Of a stretch of 64,000 nucleotides of DNA, positions 49,819 through 62,100 are shown piece by piece (the first letter of the stretch is position 1; every line of letters starts with the position of its first letter). The position numbers and the translations under genes are program-made. Source of the stretch: Lampris incognitus (Eukaryota; Chordata; Actinopteri; Lampriformes; Lampridae); the NCBI RefSeq assembly GCF_029633865.1, contig NC_079224.1:22448404-22512403 (forward strand), read 5' to 3'. Below the pieces are notes generated by a model. It had not been told where the DNA came from. It made no database searches and was given only the letters and a program-made list of their open reading frames with translations.

Positions 49819-52729
49819 ATGGAGCGGAAGAAGAGCAGGTGGCCCACATTCAACGGACAGGCCGATGAGTATGAACTGTGGGAAGAGCGAATGCTCTGTT
49901 GCATGCATGGTGTGGGGCTGAAAACCACCATTCCTACCGAGCCCGTGGGACCTTTGACAGTGGAAGAGCAGGCCCTAGACGAGGAGCGGAACGCGGACGC
50001 CTACTGCGCATTGGCGCCTTTATTGGACAACACAAGTTTGGGACTGATCTTCAGAGAAACGAAGAACAAAGGTAGAGAGAGTCTACGGGTGTTGCGGGAA
50101 CATTACATTGGTAAGGGCAGACCCTGGATTGTCACTCTGTATGCAACATTGACTGGGCTAAAGAAAGCTGATAATGAGACGATAACCGAATACATTATCA
50201 GAGCTGAACAAATCATTACGGCTCTCAAAAGGGCGGGAGAAGCACCGAGTGAGGGACTAATGATGGCCATGGTGATGAGGGGGTTACCCGAGAGATATAA
50301 GCCATTCACTCTAATGGTGACACATGGCGACAGTGAGTTGACATTGGGACAATTTAAGGCCAAATTCAGAAACTTTGAGGCGGCTGAAGATGTAGCTAAT
50401 GCTACAGCATCGGACGAGACGTCCGAGAGGGTGATGAAGGCCCACGCAGCGCCTAAGAAAAAGCCAGTGAAACGCTGTGAGGGAGATGATGAACAAACGG
50501 TGTGCTGGCGATGCGGTGACAAAGGCCATCGGAAATCGGACTGTTCACGCAGCGTGTGGTGCAGCTTCTGCCAGGTCAAGGGTCACACGGACAAAGTGTG
50601 CAAGAAGAAGGACCGCGCTGATGGAGCCAGGTGTGCACGCGAGCAAGGTGGCGGCGGCAGTGGTGGTCACGGAGCAGGTCGAGGTCAGGGACCGGGGAAT
50701 GCTGCGGAAGAAGAGAACTACATCTTCAGAGTGCAGGCTGGAGAGACCAGCTCAGCAGGACCAGGACGACGGCAACAGTTCAAACCAGGATTGATTGTGG
50801 ACTGTGGGGCTTCTTCCCACATCGTCAATGATAAGAAGAAGTTCAAGAGCTTTGACAGCTCGTTCGAGCGAGAGAAACACTGCATGGAGCTGGCGGACGG
50901 TAAGCGCACCTTTGGTGTGGTGCAGGGCAGGGGAGATGCTACGGTATGTCTGCTCGACAGTGAGGGGCGACGGTGTAGAGTGACACTGCGGAACGCACTA
51001 TATATTCCATCGTATCCCCAAGAGCTCTTCTCTGTGAAGTCTGCGACAGCACACGGAGCCAGTGTGTTCTTCAAAGAGGGCAGAGATGCCCTGATGTTAC
51101 CCGATGGTACCAGGTTTGACATTTTTGTACAGGGGAAAATGTACTATTTGCAAACTGAATGTGTTGTTGAAAAGTGCCATGTGAGCCATGATATAGAAAC
51201 TTGGCATGAGATAATGGGCCACAGCAACTATGACGATATCATAAAGCTACAGGATATCACTGATGGTATGCATATAAAGGGTAAAGTGTGTATGCATAGA
51301 AGGGAAGTTTACCCAAAACAGGAACAGGAAATCTACAGACAAAGCCAAGACACCACTGGAGTTGGTAAACACTGATTTAGCCGGTCCTGTGGCAAACGAG
51401 TCCATTAATGGTTTCAGGTACATGCAATCATTTACAGATGTGTGCACAGGGGCTGTGTGTGTTTATTTCTTAAAAACAAAGAGTGACACAGTGCAAGCGA
51501 CCGAGAAATTTCTGGCAGATGTAGCTCCCTATGGGACAGTGAAATGCATAAGGTCGGATAATGGAACTGAGTTTACAGGCAAGGAGTTTCAAACCCTGTT
51601 GAGACGGAACAAAATAAGACATGAGACGTCCTGCCCATACTCTCCCCATCAAAATGGCGTTGCAGAGAGAGAAGGACGCACACTATTCGAGGTGGCAAGG
51701 TGTATGCTAATAGATAGTGGTCTACCAAAGAGCCTCTGGCATTATGCTGTACAGGAGGCAGCCCACACCAGAAACAGATGCTTCAACAAGCACACAGGCA
51801 CTACGCCATACATGGCAATGACAGGAAAAAAGTGCAACATGGCTAGAATGCAAAAGTTCGGGACAGAATGCTATGCTTACCAGCAGGACAAGGGAAAGTT
51901 AGATTCTAGATGTGAGAGGGGGCGTTTTGTAGGACACGACAAGAACAGCCCGGCCTACCTAGTCTACTACCCTGACCAAGAGAAAGTACAGAAACAGACT
52001 AGTTAAGTTTGTACACAAGGCAACTAGTGAAAATGAGACTCAGACACCAGGTCTGTACCCAGAAGACTGGGTAAGAGAGAGAAAGTCTGTTGAGACAGCT
52101 GCAACTCAGCCTAGAGTACAGAAAAATGTACAGACTGACGGTACACAGTCAGCACCCGAGGATGATGACGAGGAGCACCCAAGGGTGACGTCACAAGCCT
52201 CAGCCAGCGGGAGGTACCCCCAAAGGGAACGCAACCCTCCGAGATACCTGATTGACTATAGTCAGGGCGACAGTGATGACAGCTCACTCACTACTATAGA
52301 TTATGCATACAGGGCAGTGTGCGGTGTGTCCCTCTGACCTTTAAAGAGGCCTTGGAATCGCCAGAATCAGAAAAGTGGTCCAGGGCAATGGACGAAGAAA
52401 TGGAGTCTCTAAGAGACAACAAAACATTCACCCTTACGAAATTGCCAGAGGGCAAGAAAACAGTGGGAGGAAGGTGGGTGTATGCGATAAAGACAGATAT
52501 AGACAGACACGACAAGTACAAGGCTAGATTTGTAGCAAAGGGATATAGCCAGAGAGCTGGGGTGGATTATGGGGAGACATTTTCGCCGACAGCCAACCTA
52601 ACAAGTGTTCGAGTGCTTCTACAGAAGGTGGCTCAGTATGACTTGATTTTACACCAGATGGATGTAATGACGAAGCCCGCATCCAAGGTAAAACTGAAGA
52701 CATTTGCTAAGGCAATGTTTGGTGTGTGA
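49819..52729 (+). pseudogene. Copia gag-pol remains
   Basis: Order of parts: a gag capsid region (WEERMLCCMHG to about 50400), two zinc knuckles (CWRCGDKGHRKSDC and CSFCQVKGHTDKVC), a protease with VDCGASSHIVND (near 50790), the integrase core (51362-52006, with RSDNGTEFTGKEF and HQNGVAEREGRT), and part of a reverse transcriptase (about 52319-52670, FVAKGYSQRAGVDY). Integrase before RT identifies Copia rather than Gypsy. It is a fossil and is broken. Confidence 0.85.
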
Positions 52730-52807
52730 AATGTGAGTAGTATGGGTTATACCAAGTTTTTTTTTTGTTCTATGAATATGAAAAGGTATACAGTAAGCTC
52801 ATGATTA

Positions 52808-54778
52808 GGGCCCTACCAAATTCACGGTACATTTCGCTCAATTTCACGGACCTAGTTTCTCGAAAATCACAGATTTCACGGATTCTATAAGAAACATGCG
52901 ACATTTCACGGCAATGATTAAATTACACTTTTTATTCACACAGGGCCTTAATAGCCCAGCCTACTGTACACAGCATAATCGTATTAGTGGTTGAATGTAA
53001 GCATTGAGCATCCTGCGACGGTGCTTGGCTTCATGTTCTGTCTCTGCGATGAAAATACTTGTCCATGTTTTGACACGGCCCTCTCCGCGTCCACAGAGTT
53101 CGTCGGGATTGACAGACAGCGCCACGCTACTTTAGCAAAATGTGGTAGCCTAGATTCGGAGGATTTCCAAAAAGCTAGCACTGGTAAAGTTGTGTCCACC
53201 TCTTGTGCGATGTGTTTGTAGTTCGGCAATTCCAGCCTACAGTTTTTGTCAAATCCAGGAATGTCTGTGCTGAGTGATTTTAAATCCACCGTCAAAATAA
53301 GTATTTGTGCAGGGTCAAAAATGCGCACTGCTTTCAGGAATTCGGCCGCTGGTTGTTTAAATCTACTTTGCGTAATGTTCTCGTTTGACTCGTCTTCGTA
53401 GCAGTAATACTGCCTGATCTTTTGTATCATGCCAGAAAACAAGTGATGAGCACTGGCATTTAAATCTGCACGCTCGGAGTGAATTTCATTCGCCTGTGCT
53501 TCTGCCCAAAAGAGCAAATCCATGACCCTGTTGTGCGCCTTGTGAATTAATACATGTCGAGATTCAAACCAAGTGATCAAGTCCATTAGCTTAGTGGCAT
53601 TTTTGGAAATGAATTTGACCTCCTCATTCAGGTGAGGATCGTGTAAAAGATTTAACAGTTCGGTCAATGCCTGTGTTCAGGGTGTCAGTGCGACTTCCTG
53701 TTCCACAAAATCTGCGTAAAGCTCCAGATGAGCTGCGTGATACTGTACAGCCCGAAACCACGAGTTCCATCTCGTAATCACTGGTTCAGGTGGAAGGGCA
53801 ATTTTCCCCACCGTTTCCCCTGTCTTCTCTGCAATGCTTTCCCGATAGTGTAGTTTGCGACTGGGACAATGCTTAAACACTTTTTTGACGTAGCTCACTA
53901 ACTTATCTACTCTAGGAAACTCAGCTCTCCACAACTCACTCACCAGAGAAATAATGTGGGTATTGCAAGTGATATGCACTGAGTTTGGCATGAGACCCTG
54001 GAGTACAGATTTGTATGACTTCGTCATGTAGGTTGCATTGTCACTAATGAAAGCAGATACTTTGTTAAAGTCTGCACCATATTTTGTGAGGGTTTTAATT
54101 ATGGCTTGTGAAACAGTGGTATACAGCATCCAAGTAAGCACAGTCGGCCAGCACTGCTGTTAGAGTTCCAGTCTCAACATCTTTGGCCTTGTCCGACATG
54201 AAATCGAAAATAACATGCAAAACATAATTGTCCTGCTCGTCGGTGGACTCATCCGAAATAATTGAAAACGATTCACATGAATTTATGATAGATTTTACCT
54301 CTTCAAATTGTGCGTCAAACAGCTTAGGAAGGTAGTCTTGTCGGAGCTTATTTGCACTGGGTAAAACCGCCCGCATTTCTCACATTACGTTGAAGGTAGT
54401 CCCTCAGTTTCGGGTGATCAAGTTTGTCCAGCGGTATGTTAGCACTAGCAAACGCCTCAACAAGCTCCATGGTCGCCAAATGTCAAGACTCGGTGCTCTC
54501 GGTTGTTTTCTTAAACATCGATGAAATTGTTTTTTGCTTCTTGTTGGTTCCACCTTGTGGTTCTTTTTCGGCAGCCCTCTTTTTGTTGAGATGAGTTTCA
54601 CTTTCCAAGTGACGCTGAATCGTTGCTCGTCGACTGTGATCTAAAGAGATATTACAACTCGTACAAAATAATTTCCCGCCATCAGCGTGTAAAATATGTT
54701 TTCCAAACTCAATTACTCTGTCGTCTGCAGTCGTGTTTTTTGAGGTTTTAGATTTCCACATCTTCAGTACGTTAGGGC
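52808..54778 (-). mobile_element. hAT transposon of the CGGBP1-related type
   Basis: About 1.97 kb. The ends share AGGGCCCTA-type inverted sequence (GGGCCCTACC left; complement GGGCCCTAAC right). The left end carries four copies of ATTTCACGG (first one ATTCACGG) at 52819, 52841, 52873 and 52903, typical subterminal binding sites. The transposase gene runs on the minus strand. Exact ends and the expected 8-bp target duplication are uncertain. It lies at the right end of the Copia remains. Confidence 0.8.
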
Positions 54779-54782
54779 CCAA
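52984..54782 (-). pseudogene. hAT transposase (BED-finger, CGGBP1-like), decayed
   Basis: The minus strand gives four consecutive blocks. A BED-type zinc finger lies at 54782-54483 (GGKLFCTSCN, then HLESETHLNK); DGGKLFCTSCN is identical to human CGGBP1, which is known to derive from this hAT group. The catalytic region occupies 54376-54095 (IISDESTDEQDNYV) and 54141-53677 (AFISDNATYMTK, VTRWNSWFRAVQ). The C-terminal dimerisation part occupies 53667-52984 (IPTNSVDAERAVSK). The blocks are separated by a TGA after the zinc-finger part and about three small frame changes or stops. It encodes a cut-and-paste enzyme and is now inactive. Confidence 0.85.
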
Positions 54783-54824
54783 GCTAACATGCTGATGACA
54801 GCTAACTCAAACTATGCTAGTAAC

Positions 54825-57649
54825 AAAAATGATAATTGCGACCACCCCGGATGCTTCGCATGTACGCGGGGGGAAGCGGCCTATGCAGGTCTAGCCAACT
54901 CTCTCTCAGAGGCAGACAAGTTCAACCGCCTCCTCGCTGAGTTCCCTGACCTCACCCAGCCTACCTTCTCTGCACCCACCGCTAAGCATGGGGTGGAGCA
55001 TCACATTGCTACGAAGGGGCCCCCGGTCTACGCCAGAGCCAGGCGTCTCGACCCCGCCAAACTCGCCATTGCCAAGTCTGAGTTCGAGCACCTGGAACGC
55101 ATGGGGATCATCCGATGCTCTGACAGCCCGTGGGCGTCCCCACTCCACATCGTCTCTAAGCCTGATGGAGGTTGGCGCCCCGCGGGGACTACCGCCGACT
55201 AAATGATGCCACCACGCCCGACCGCTATCCTGTCCCGCATATCCAGGACTTTTCTCAAAAGTCGACCTGGTCCGTGGTTATCATCAAGTTCCCGTGCACC
55301 CCTCGGACATCCCCAAGACAGCGGTGACTACCCCATTCGGCCTATTTGAATTCCTACGAATGCCATTTGGACTCAAAAACGCGGCCCAGTCCTTTCAGCG
55401 GCTGATGGATTCAGTGCTCCGTGGCCTTCCTTTCATCTTCGTCTATTTGGACGACATACTCATCGCCAGCGCCTCCGAGGAAGAACACCTGTCCCATCTT
55501 CACGCCCTCTTCACACGCCTCAACCAGCATGGGCTGATCGTCAACCCGGCGAAGTGCCGGTTCGGGCTGACGGCCATTGAATTCCTCGGGCACCGCATCA
55601 CTGGGGACGGGGCGGTCCCCCTGCCCTCAAAGGTGGAAGCGGTGGCGGCCTTTCCGCGCTCCCAAACAGCTCGTGCACTCAGGGAGTTCATCGGGATGGT
55701 GACATTCTACCACCGCTTCATTCCCCGAGCCGCCTTTATCATCCGGCCACTGTACGAGGCGCTGAAAGGCAAGTCCCCCAACCAGGCGGTCGGCTGGACA
55801 GCAGAGCGGGACCGTGCGTTCACCGAGACTAAAGCTGCGCTCTCCCAGGCTACCCTGCTAGCGCATCCTTCACCTACAGCGCCTAGTTCCATAACCACGG
55901 ATGCATCGGACTATGCTGTTGGTGCGGTTCACGAGCAGTGGGTGGGGGTGGGGGGGGCTTGGCAGCCTTTGGCGTTTTTCAGTCGCCAGCTTACACCCCG
56001 AGAGCGCAAGTATAGTACTTTTGACAGGGAACTCCTCGGTCTCTGGCTCGCCGTCCGGCATTTCCGGTTCCTGCTAGAGGGCCGCGAGTTTACTGCGTAC
56101 GTGGACCACAAGCCCCTCACGTTTGCCATGTCCAAGACGGCCGAGCCATGGTCCGCTCGCCAGCAGCGACAACTCTCCTACATTTCGGAATTCACTACCG
56201 ACATCCAGCACGTCGCTGGTAAGTCTAACCAGGTAGCTGACTGCCTCTCTAGGGCAGTGATTGGAGCGGTCCACCTAGGCCTGGACTATGCACAGATGGC
56301 CGCTGACCAGGCCACGGACCTGAGCATCCTCCGTCTCCGGACCTCCGACACGGGGCTCCGCCTGCAGGACGTTCCTTTCAGCGACACAGGTGTCACCCTC
56401 CTGTGTGACATCTCCACAGGACAGCCCAGGCCCATCGTCCCGGACAGCTGGAGACGCCCCGTGTTTGAAGCTGTGCACGGCCTCTCTCATTCAGGCGGTA
56501 AGCCATCCGTGCGCCTGACCTCTGCTAAATTTGTGTGGGAGGGACTTAAGAGAGACGTGAAAGCGTGGGCCGACTCGTGTGTTGCCTGTCAGCGGACTAA
56601 GATACACCGCCACATTAAGGCGCCCCTGGAACGCTTTGCAGTGCCGGAGAGACGATTTGACCATGTCCACGTCGGCCGTGGTTGGTCCCCTACCCCCCTC
56701 CCATGGGTTCACCTACCTCTTCACTGTGGTGGACAGGACTACACGCTGGCCTGAAGCTGTTCCCCTGGCATCCACGACGTCTGCTGATGTGGCCCGCGCT
56801 TTTATTGGGTCGTGGGTCTCACGTTTCGGTACGCCTTCCGACCTTTAATCTGACCGCGGGCCACAGTTTACCTCAGAGCTATGGAATGCTGTGGGTGAGG
56901 CTCTGGGCGTCAAGCTTCACCGCACTACCGCCTACCACCCTCCGGCGAACGGCCTATGTGAGCGCTTCCCCCGGTCCATGAAGGCTGCGCTTCGGGCTAC
57001 TCTCAAGGACTGCAACTGGGTTGACAAGCTCCCATGGGTCATGCTGGGCCTGCGGACCGCCCCGAAGGAAGACCTACAAGCCTCCTCTGCGGAGCTGGTG
57101 TATGGCACGCCGCTGCGAGTCCCAGGCGATTTCATGCCCAACGCAATGCGTCCCTGGTCAGCTGTGGACCAACGAGCCTCCTTGCTGGACAGGGTTAGAG
57201 CTTTCACACCCGTTCCTACCGCCCAACACGGCGCTCCGGTGTCCCAGGTGCCCCCAGGTCTGCAGTCAGCGGACTACGTGTTCATCCGTCACGATGCACA
57301 CCGCCCCCCTCTGCAACCCCCTTATGACGGCCCCTTCCGCGTCCTGGAACGGGGAACCAAGCACCTGGTGGTGGATTTGGGGGGCACGGCCGAGCATGTT
57401 TCAGTCGACCGAGTTAAACCCGCACACCTGGACTTGACGCAGCCGTTGGAGTTAGCCCAACCTCCTCATCGCGGTCGTCCCCCGGCTCCGCCTCCTCTCC
57501 CCGTGGAGGCCCGCGCTGCCTCTTCTGCTCCTCAGGCCGACCTCCACTGGCCCGCGTCAATGCCTCCCAGAGACACTCCGGCTCCTGTTACCTGGAGCCG
57601 CCGCGAACGGCCTGTCGTCCCCCCGCGCCTGCCTGACTTCGATTACTAG
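54825..57649 (+). pseudogene. Gypsy pol remains: RT, RNase H, integrase
   Basis: The region opens with a GLANSLSEADKFNRLLAEFP-type linker, then RT ([31 protein letters not shown] near 55440), the connection ([10 protein letters not shown]), RNase H ([12 protein letters not shown] near 55900, [13 protein letters not shown]), the integrase zinc domain ([15 protein letters not shown]) and the integrase core, ending in a tail rich in proline (57649). It belongs to the Gypsy element whose LTRs bound this block. Fossil; broken, with a few breaks. Confidence 0.85.
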
Positions 57650-57671
57650 GGCGAATTCTGGGGGGGGCTCA

Positions 57672-57912
57672 TGTGGTGGACACGTATTGGGGACAGAATT
57701 CACCCCAGGAACTAAGGGTTAAGTCAGGGTTGCCCTGGCAGGTTAACGCAGGGTTAAGTTATGGTTGTTCAGCCAGTTTTCTGGTTATTCTTGCCGCCTC
57801 CGCTCAGTCGAGCTGTGGTTTTGTTGTCTCTCTGATTTACCGTGGATTACAGAAAGTTGCCTACACGGCTAAAGTGTGAACCTACGGTCTTCTCCGTTCC
57901 TTCAGCTCTACA
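57672..57912 (+). repeat. 3' LTR of the nested Gypsy element
   Basis: 241 bp from TGTGGTGGACACG to CAGCTCTACA, followed by the CTGT target duplicate. The matching part of the 5' LTR starts at 48982. Confidence 0.88.
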
Positions 57913-57973
57913 CTGTAACATAACAAAATGTGGGGAAAGTGAAGGGGTGTGAATACTTTCCGGATGCACTGTA

Positions 57974-58851
57974 CATGAATAAAGTGAAATTCCTGAACTA
58001 AAATACTCAGTAACTTGTTTGGTAATGACGCCTAATAACGTACTCTCAGATCAGGAAATACAAATATATAGATTACTTAGATTTGTGGACACGAGTCATG
58101 CTTCTGCCATGACTGGTCGCGCCTCTGGCACTTCTCATTACCATGTCAACAACATTGTTTGAAAAAACGGTATTGCTCTCTAAAATGTTCGGTGTGATGG
58201 TAATGACAAGAAGTATGAGGGACAGCAATATTTAACTATGAAAAAATGTGCCAATTGTACATATATATAAACCACATGAATTTGAAATGTCTTTTTAAAT
58301 TGAGAAAATGCAAAGTAAAGCTTTAATTAATGTAACCATTTCTATTACTTTATGATAGAGGGGAAATTAAAAAGTCTGGGTTGGAGACAAGCCCAAAACG
58401 GTGGAATTCTGGCACATTTGAATTTTCAACATACTGAAAAAGTATTAAACTGTCATCACTGACACAAACCTTTTTTTTCATCGCTAACACAACCTAACTC
58501 TAACAAGTGCAATTACTTTTTTCTTTTCAATGCTTTTTTTTTAAAATCTATCCTGTGGACAGACAAACTCTTAATCGAAGAATCACCCATATTATGTCTA
58601 CACGGCCGCTCCTCATTCTTCTTCCCCTCTGGGTTTACTGGCGGCTCACAAACAACTTTAAGGTGCATACCGCCACCTACTGTACAAGAGTGTAACATGT
58701 CATTTTACCTTTTAAATTCTACCCATCAACCTTGTGTCACTTAAAGTAAGGAGTGCCTTCCTGGTGATTTAATTCCTCTCCTTCTGTTCTGTTCCCAGTA
58801 TTCCCATCAGATTCCACTCCCGTCCCGCTTATCTTGTAATTTTTCTCTTTC
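57974..58851. other. Non-coding spacer
   Basis: AT-rich sequence between two transposon blocks; nothing recognised. Confidence 0.5.
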
Positions 58852-58856
58852 CACTT

Positions 58857-59066
58857 TGTAATGAATGAAAGGTCACGTGTTTAACTTGACCTACTCACGG
58901 GTGTACGTGCAGTGCGTGTGACGTATACAGGAAGTTGGAAGCGCATGTTATGAAGGTTGTATGTCGGATGAACGCTAGTAAAAGCTACACAGTTAAGAAC
59001 CTACGAAGTCGGCTCGTTCTTGAATTATTCTTATGTCAGTAAGACAAGGCGTCTACGGACATTACA
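58857..59066 (+). repeat. 5' LTR, young Gypsy element
   Basis: 210 bp, TGTAATGAATGAAAGG to CTACGGACATTACA. Confidence 0.95.
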
Positions 59067-59080
59067 TGGTGTCAGAATAG
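59067..59080 (+). other. Primer-binding site of the young Gypsy element
   Basis: TGGTGTCAGAATAG begins directly after the LTR with the TGG expected to pair with a tRNA CCA end. Confidence 0.65.
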
Positions 59081-59105
59081 TCTGTGTATCTGAACACGAG
59101 CGGTC

Positions 59106-62100
59106 ATGCCGAAGTTTTATCCGCCGAGTGAATTCAAGTTTGACTGCCCCGTTGAATGGCCGGAGTGGAAACAACGGTTTTCGCGCTTCAGGCTCGCGAC
59201 AAAGCTGGATAAAGACGACGGGGAGATTCAAGTGAGTTCGCTGATTTATGCAATGGGCAGCGAGGCTGAAAAGATATTCAGCTCGTTTGACTTCGCGGCG
59301 GAGGGTGATAAAGTGGACTATGATATCGTACTGAAAAAGTTCGACGGCTACTTTATTCCCCGCCGTAACATCATACATGAGAGGGCGTGCTTCTATCAAC
59401 ATAGCCAGCAGCCAGGAGAAACAGCGGAGATGTACATCCGGACATTGTATGAGCTGTCTGAACACTGTGAGTTTGGGGACAAGAGGGATGAACATATCAG
59501 AGACCGTCTGGTAGTGGGCATAAAAGACAAAGTGCTCTCCCGTCAGTTCCAGCTCACAGCGGACCTTACTCTGGTGAAAGTCATTGAACAAGTGCGCCAG
59601 GCGGAGGCAATAACAAAGCAGCTAAGCCTCCAAGCTAACCAACCAGAGGCCCAGCTGGCTAACGTCAATGTTGTCCGACGGCGGGACGGACGCCAAAACA
59701 AAAAGGGCGGACAGCGTCATGGTGGCAGCAGACCTGCAACCAACAAAGTAGATGAATGCGGGAGGTGCGGCAAGACGCAGCACACCGATGAGCGGAAGTG
59801 TCCTGCAACGAACAGTAAGTGCAACAAGTGTCATAAAAAGGGACATTGGGAGCGTGTATGTCACTCTAAAGCGGTGAGAGAAGTCACTGAAGAGGTTAAA
59901 CAGCTGTACTTTCTGGGAGAAGTTGGCAAAGAGAGCAGTCAGGAAGATTGGACTGTTAGTTTAACAATAAGTGATGTACCAATAACCTTTAAAATTGACA
60001 CGGGGGCTGACGCTACTGTTATCAACCAAGGGACATTTAAAAAGCTGAAGCCAAACATAAAACTGGGACCTCCTGACACATGCTTCATAAGCCCAGGTGG
60101 AAACATCAGCTGCATAGGACAGTTTCAAGCCACAACCAACTACAAGGAGAAACAATACTCCTTTCCAGTGTATGTGATCAAGGGGAGAGGCAGCTGTCTG
60201 CTGAGTCGTCCAGAGGCAGTGGATATGGGTCTAGTGAAGCGGATGAATGAGGTCAGTGGAGTTTTCGGTTCAAGTGGACTGCTGAAAACAGACCCAGTGA
60301 AAATAGCTCTGGTGGAGGGTGCCCAGCCATACGCGGTGCATACAGCCAGACGGATACCGCTGCCACTTGTACCACTGGTTAAGAAAGAACTGCAGCGCAT
60401 GGAAAATGAGGGCATTATTGAAAAAGTGACTCAGCCCACAGAATGGTGCGCCGCTATGGTGCCGGTGCTGAAACCGAACAAGAAAGAGGTTCGCTGCTGC
60501 GCTGACCTCAGGAGGCTGAATCGAGCAGTGAAACGTGAGAAATACGTGCTGCCCACTATGGAGGAAATAATGCCAAGGCTCGCAGGGTCAAAGTTCTTCA
60601 CAACGTTGGATGCAGCAAGTGGGTTTTACCAGATCCCCTTGCATGAAGACAGCAGGGGGCTCACCACTTTCATCACCCCATTTGGGAGGTATGCTTTCTG
60701 CCGCCTTCCATTTGGTATAACGAGTGCTCCAGAGATTTTCCAGAGAAAGATGGCGGAAACTCTGACCGGGCTAGAGGGCACAGAGGTGTACATGGATGAC
60801 ATCCTTATACATGGAGAGACTGAGGAAATCCATGACCGGCGCCTAGCAGAGGCGCTGGGGGTCATTGAAACAGCAGGTCTCAAACTGAACCAAGCGAAAT
60901 GCAAGTTCAAACAGAAACAAGTCCGCTTCCTTGGTCATATCATCAACGAGGCAGGCATCAGACCTGACCCGGACAAAGTGGCCGGAATAGAGAACTTTCC
61001 TCAGCCCCAGAACGTGACGGAACTCAAGAGGTTCCTCGGGATGGTGAACTATTTGGCAAAATACGTCCCAGAGCTGTCCACTGTAGGTCAGCCGCTTTAT
61101 GGACTGCTTAAAGCAACGACAGAGTGGCTGTGGGGACCTGCACAGAACACAGCATTCCAAGACCTTAAAGCAGCACTCGCCACCGCCCCGGTACTCACCT
61201 TTTATGACATCACTAAGGCTACGGTGGTGTCAGCAGATGCCAGCAGCTACGGGCTGGGAGGCGTTCTGCTCCAGCAGCACGGGGAACACTGGAAGCCCGT
61301 GGCCTACTGCTCCCGACGGCTGAGTGACGCAGAGACAAGGTACGCACAGATCGAGAAAGAGTGCTTAGCCAGCGTCTGGGCATGTGAAAGGTTCGAGAAG
61401 TACTTGTTTGGGCTTGACAATTTCAGACTTGTCACCGATCATAAACCACTAGTGCCTCTCATGAACAGCAAAGACGTGGATAATGTGCCCATTAGGTGCC
61501 AGAGACTGTTTATGAGGCTGATGCGTTTCAATGCAGTGGCTGAATACGCACCAGGCAAAACTTTAGCTGTGGCTGATGCACTCTCCAGAGGCCCAGAGCA
61601 GCGCTACGGAGATGGTGCTTCTCATGATGATGTTGCAGCGCACATTGATGCCATCGTGTGCCAGGTGCCTGCCACACCTCAAAGGATGCAGGAGATAAAA
61701 CAGAGCACGGATGGGGATCTGCAGCTCCAGACAGTGTTGGGCTTCATCAGACACGGCTGGCCTGAGTATGTCGATAAAGTGCCGGAGACAGTCAGAGACT
61801 TTTATCAGGTGAGAGGGGAGTTATCTGCGGTAGATGGTTTAGTCATCAGAGGCAGTCGTATCGTCATTCCCACAGAGATGAGGGAGGTGATCTTAGACAG
61901 AATACACGACGGGCACCAGGGGATAGTTAAGTGCAGAGAGAGAGCTAGCCAGTCAGTGTGGTGGCCCAAAATGACAGAGCACATTACAACAAAGATACAG
62001 CAATGTAAATTCTGCAGAGAACACAAGAACACACAGAGAAAAGAGCCTTTAATGTCAAGTGAGCTCCCATCCAGACCATGGCAGAAAGTTGGCATAGACC

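Larger units (their letters stand above)
49334..52807 (+). mobile_element. Copia-type LTR retrotransposon nested in Gypsy, broken
   Basis: A fossil Ty1/Copia element. Parts: 5' LTR 49334-49623 (TGTTGAGATATGAC to TCTTATAACA), a primer site at 49624, and gag-pol remains (49819-52729) in Copia order with integrase before reverse transcriptase. I find no second LTR; the hAT transposon lies at its right end. It is broken, with several breaks. Because no LTR pair is seen, age is judged only by its position inside the Gypsy, so it is younger than that element. Confidence 0.85.
48982..57912 (+). mobile_element. Gypsy-type LTR retrotransposon, broken, with nested elements
   Basis: A fossil Gypsy element flanked by a 4-bp target duplication CTGT (48978-48981 and 57913-57916) inside the Tc1 right repeat. 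Parts: part of a 5' LTR (48982 to about 49165), a short gag piece (49142-49333), pol remains (about 54825-57649) and a 241-bp 3' LTR (57672-57912). The Copia and hAT elements lie between gag and pol. The two LTRs differ at about 3% of comparable bases, so it is moderately young. It is broken, with several breaks. Confidence 0.9.
47402..57971 (-). mobile_element. Tc1 transposon (DD34E) carrying a nested Gypsy/Copia/hAT insertion
   Basis: Left end CAGTGCATCCAGAAAGTATT at 47402; right end, its near-complement, at 57952-57971. TA duplications lie at 47400-47401 and 57972-57973. Removing the Gypsy insertion (48982-57912 plus one 4-bp duplicate) leaves about 1.64 kb, a normal Tc1 length. The Gypsy landed in the right inverted repeat, between AATAAGGCTGT and AACATAACAAAATGTGG. 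Confidence 0.93.

Noticed and set aside
52784-54800. An 8-bp target duplicate for the hAT element
   Set aside because: AAGCTCAT (left) and AAGCTAAC (right) are only partly alike and do not sit at matching distances from the inverted ends.
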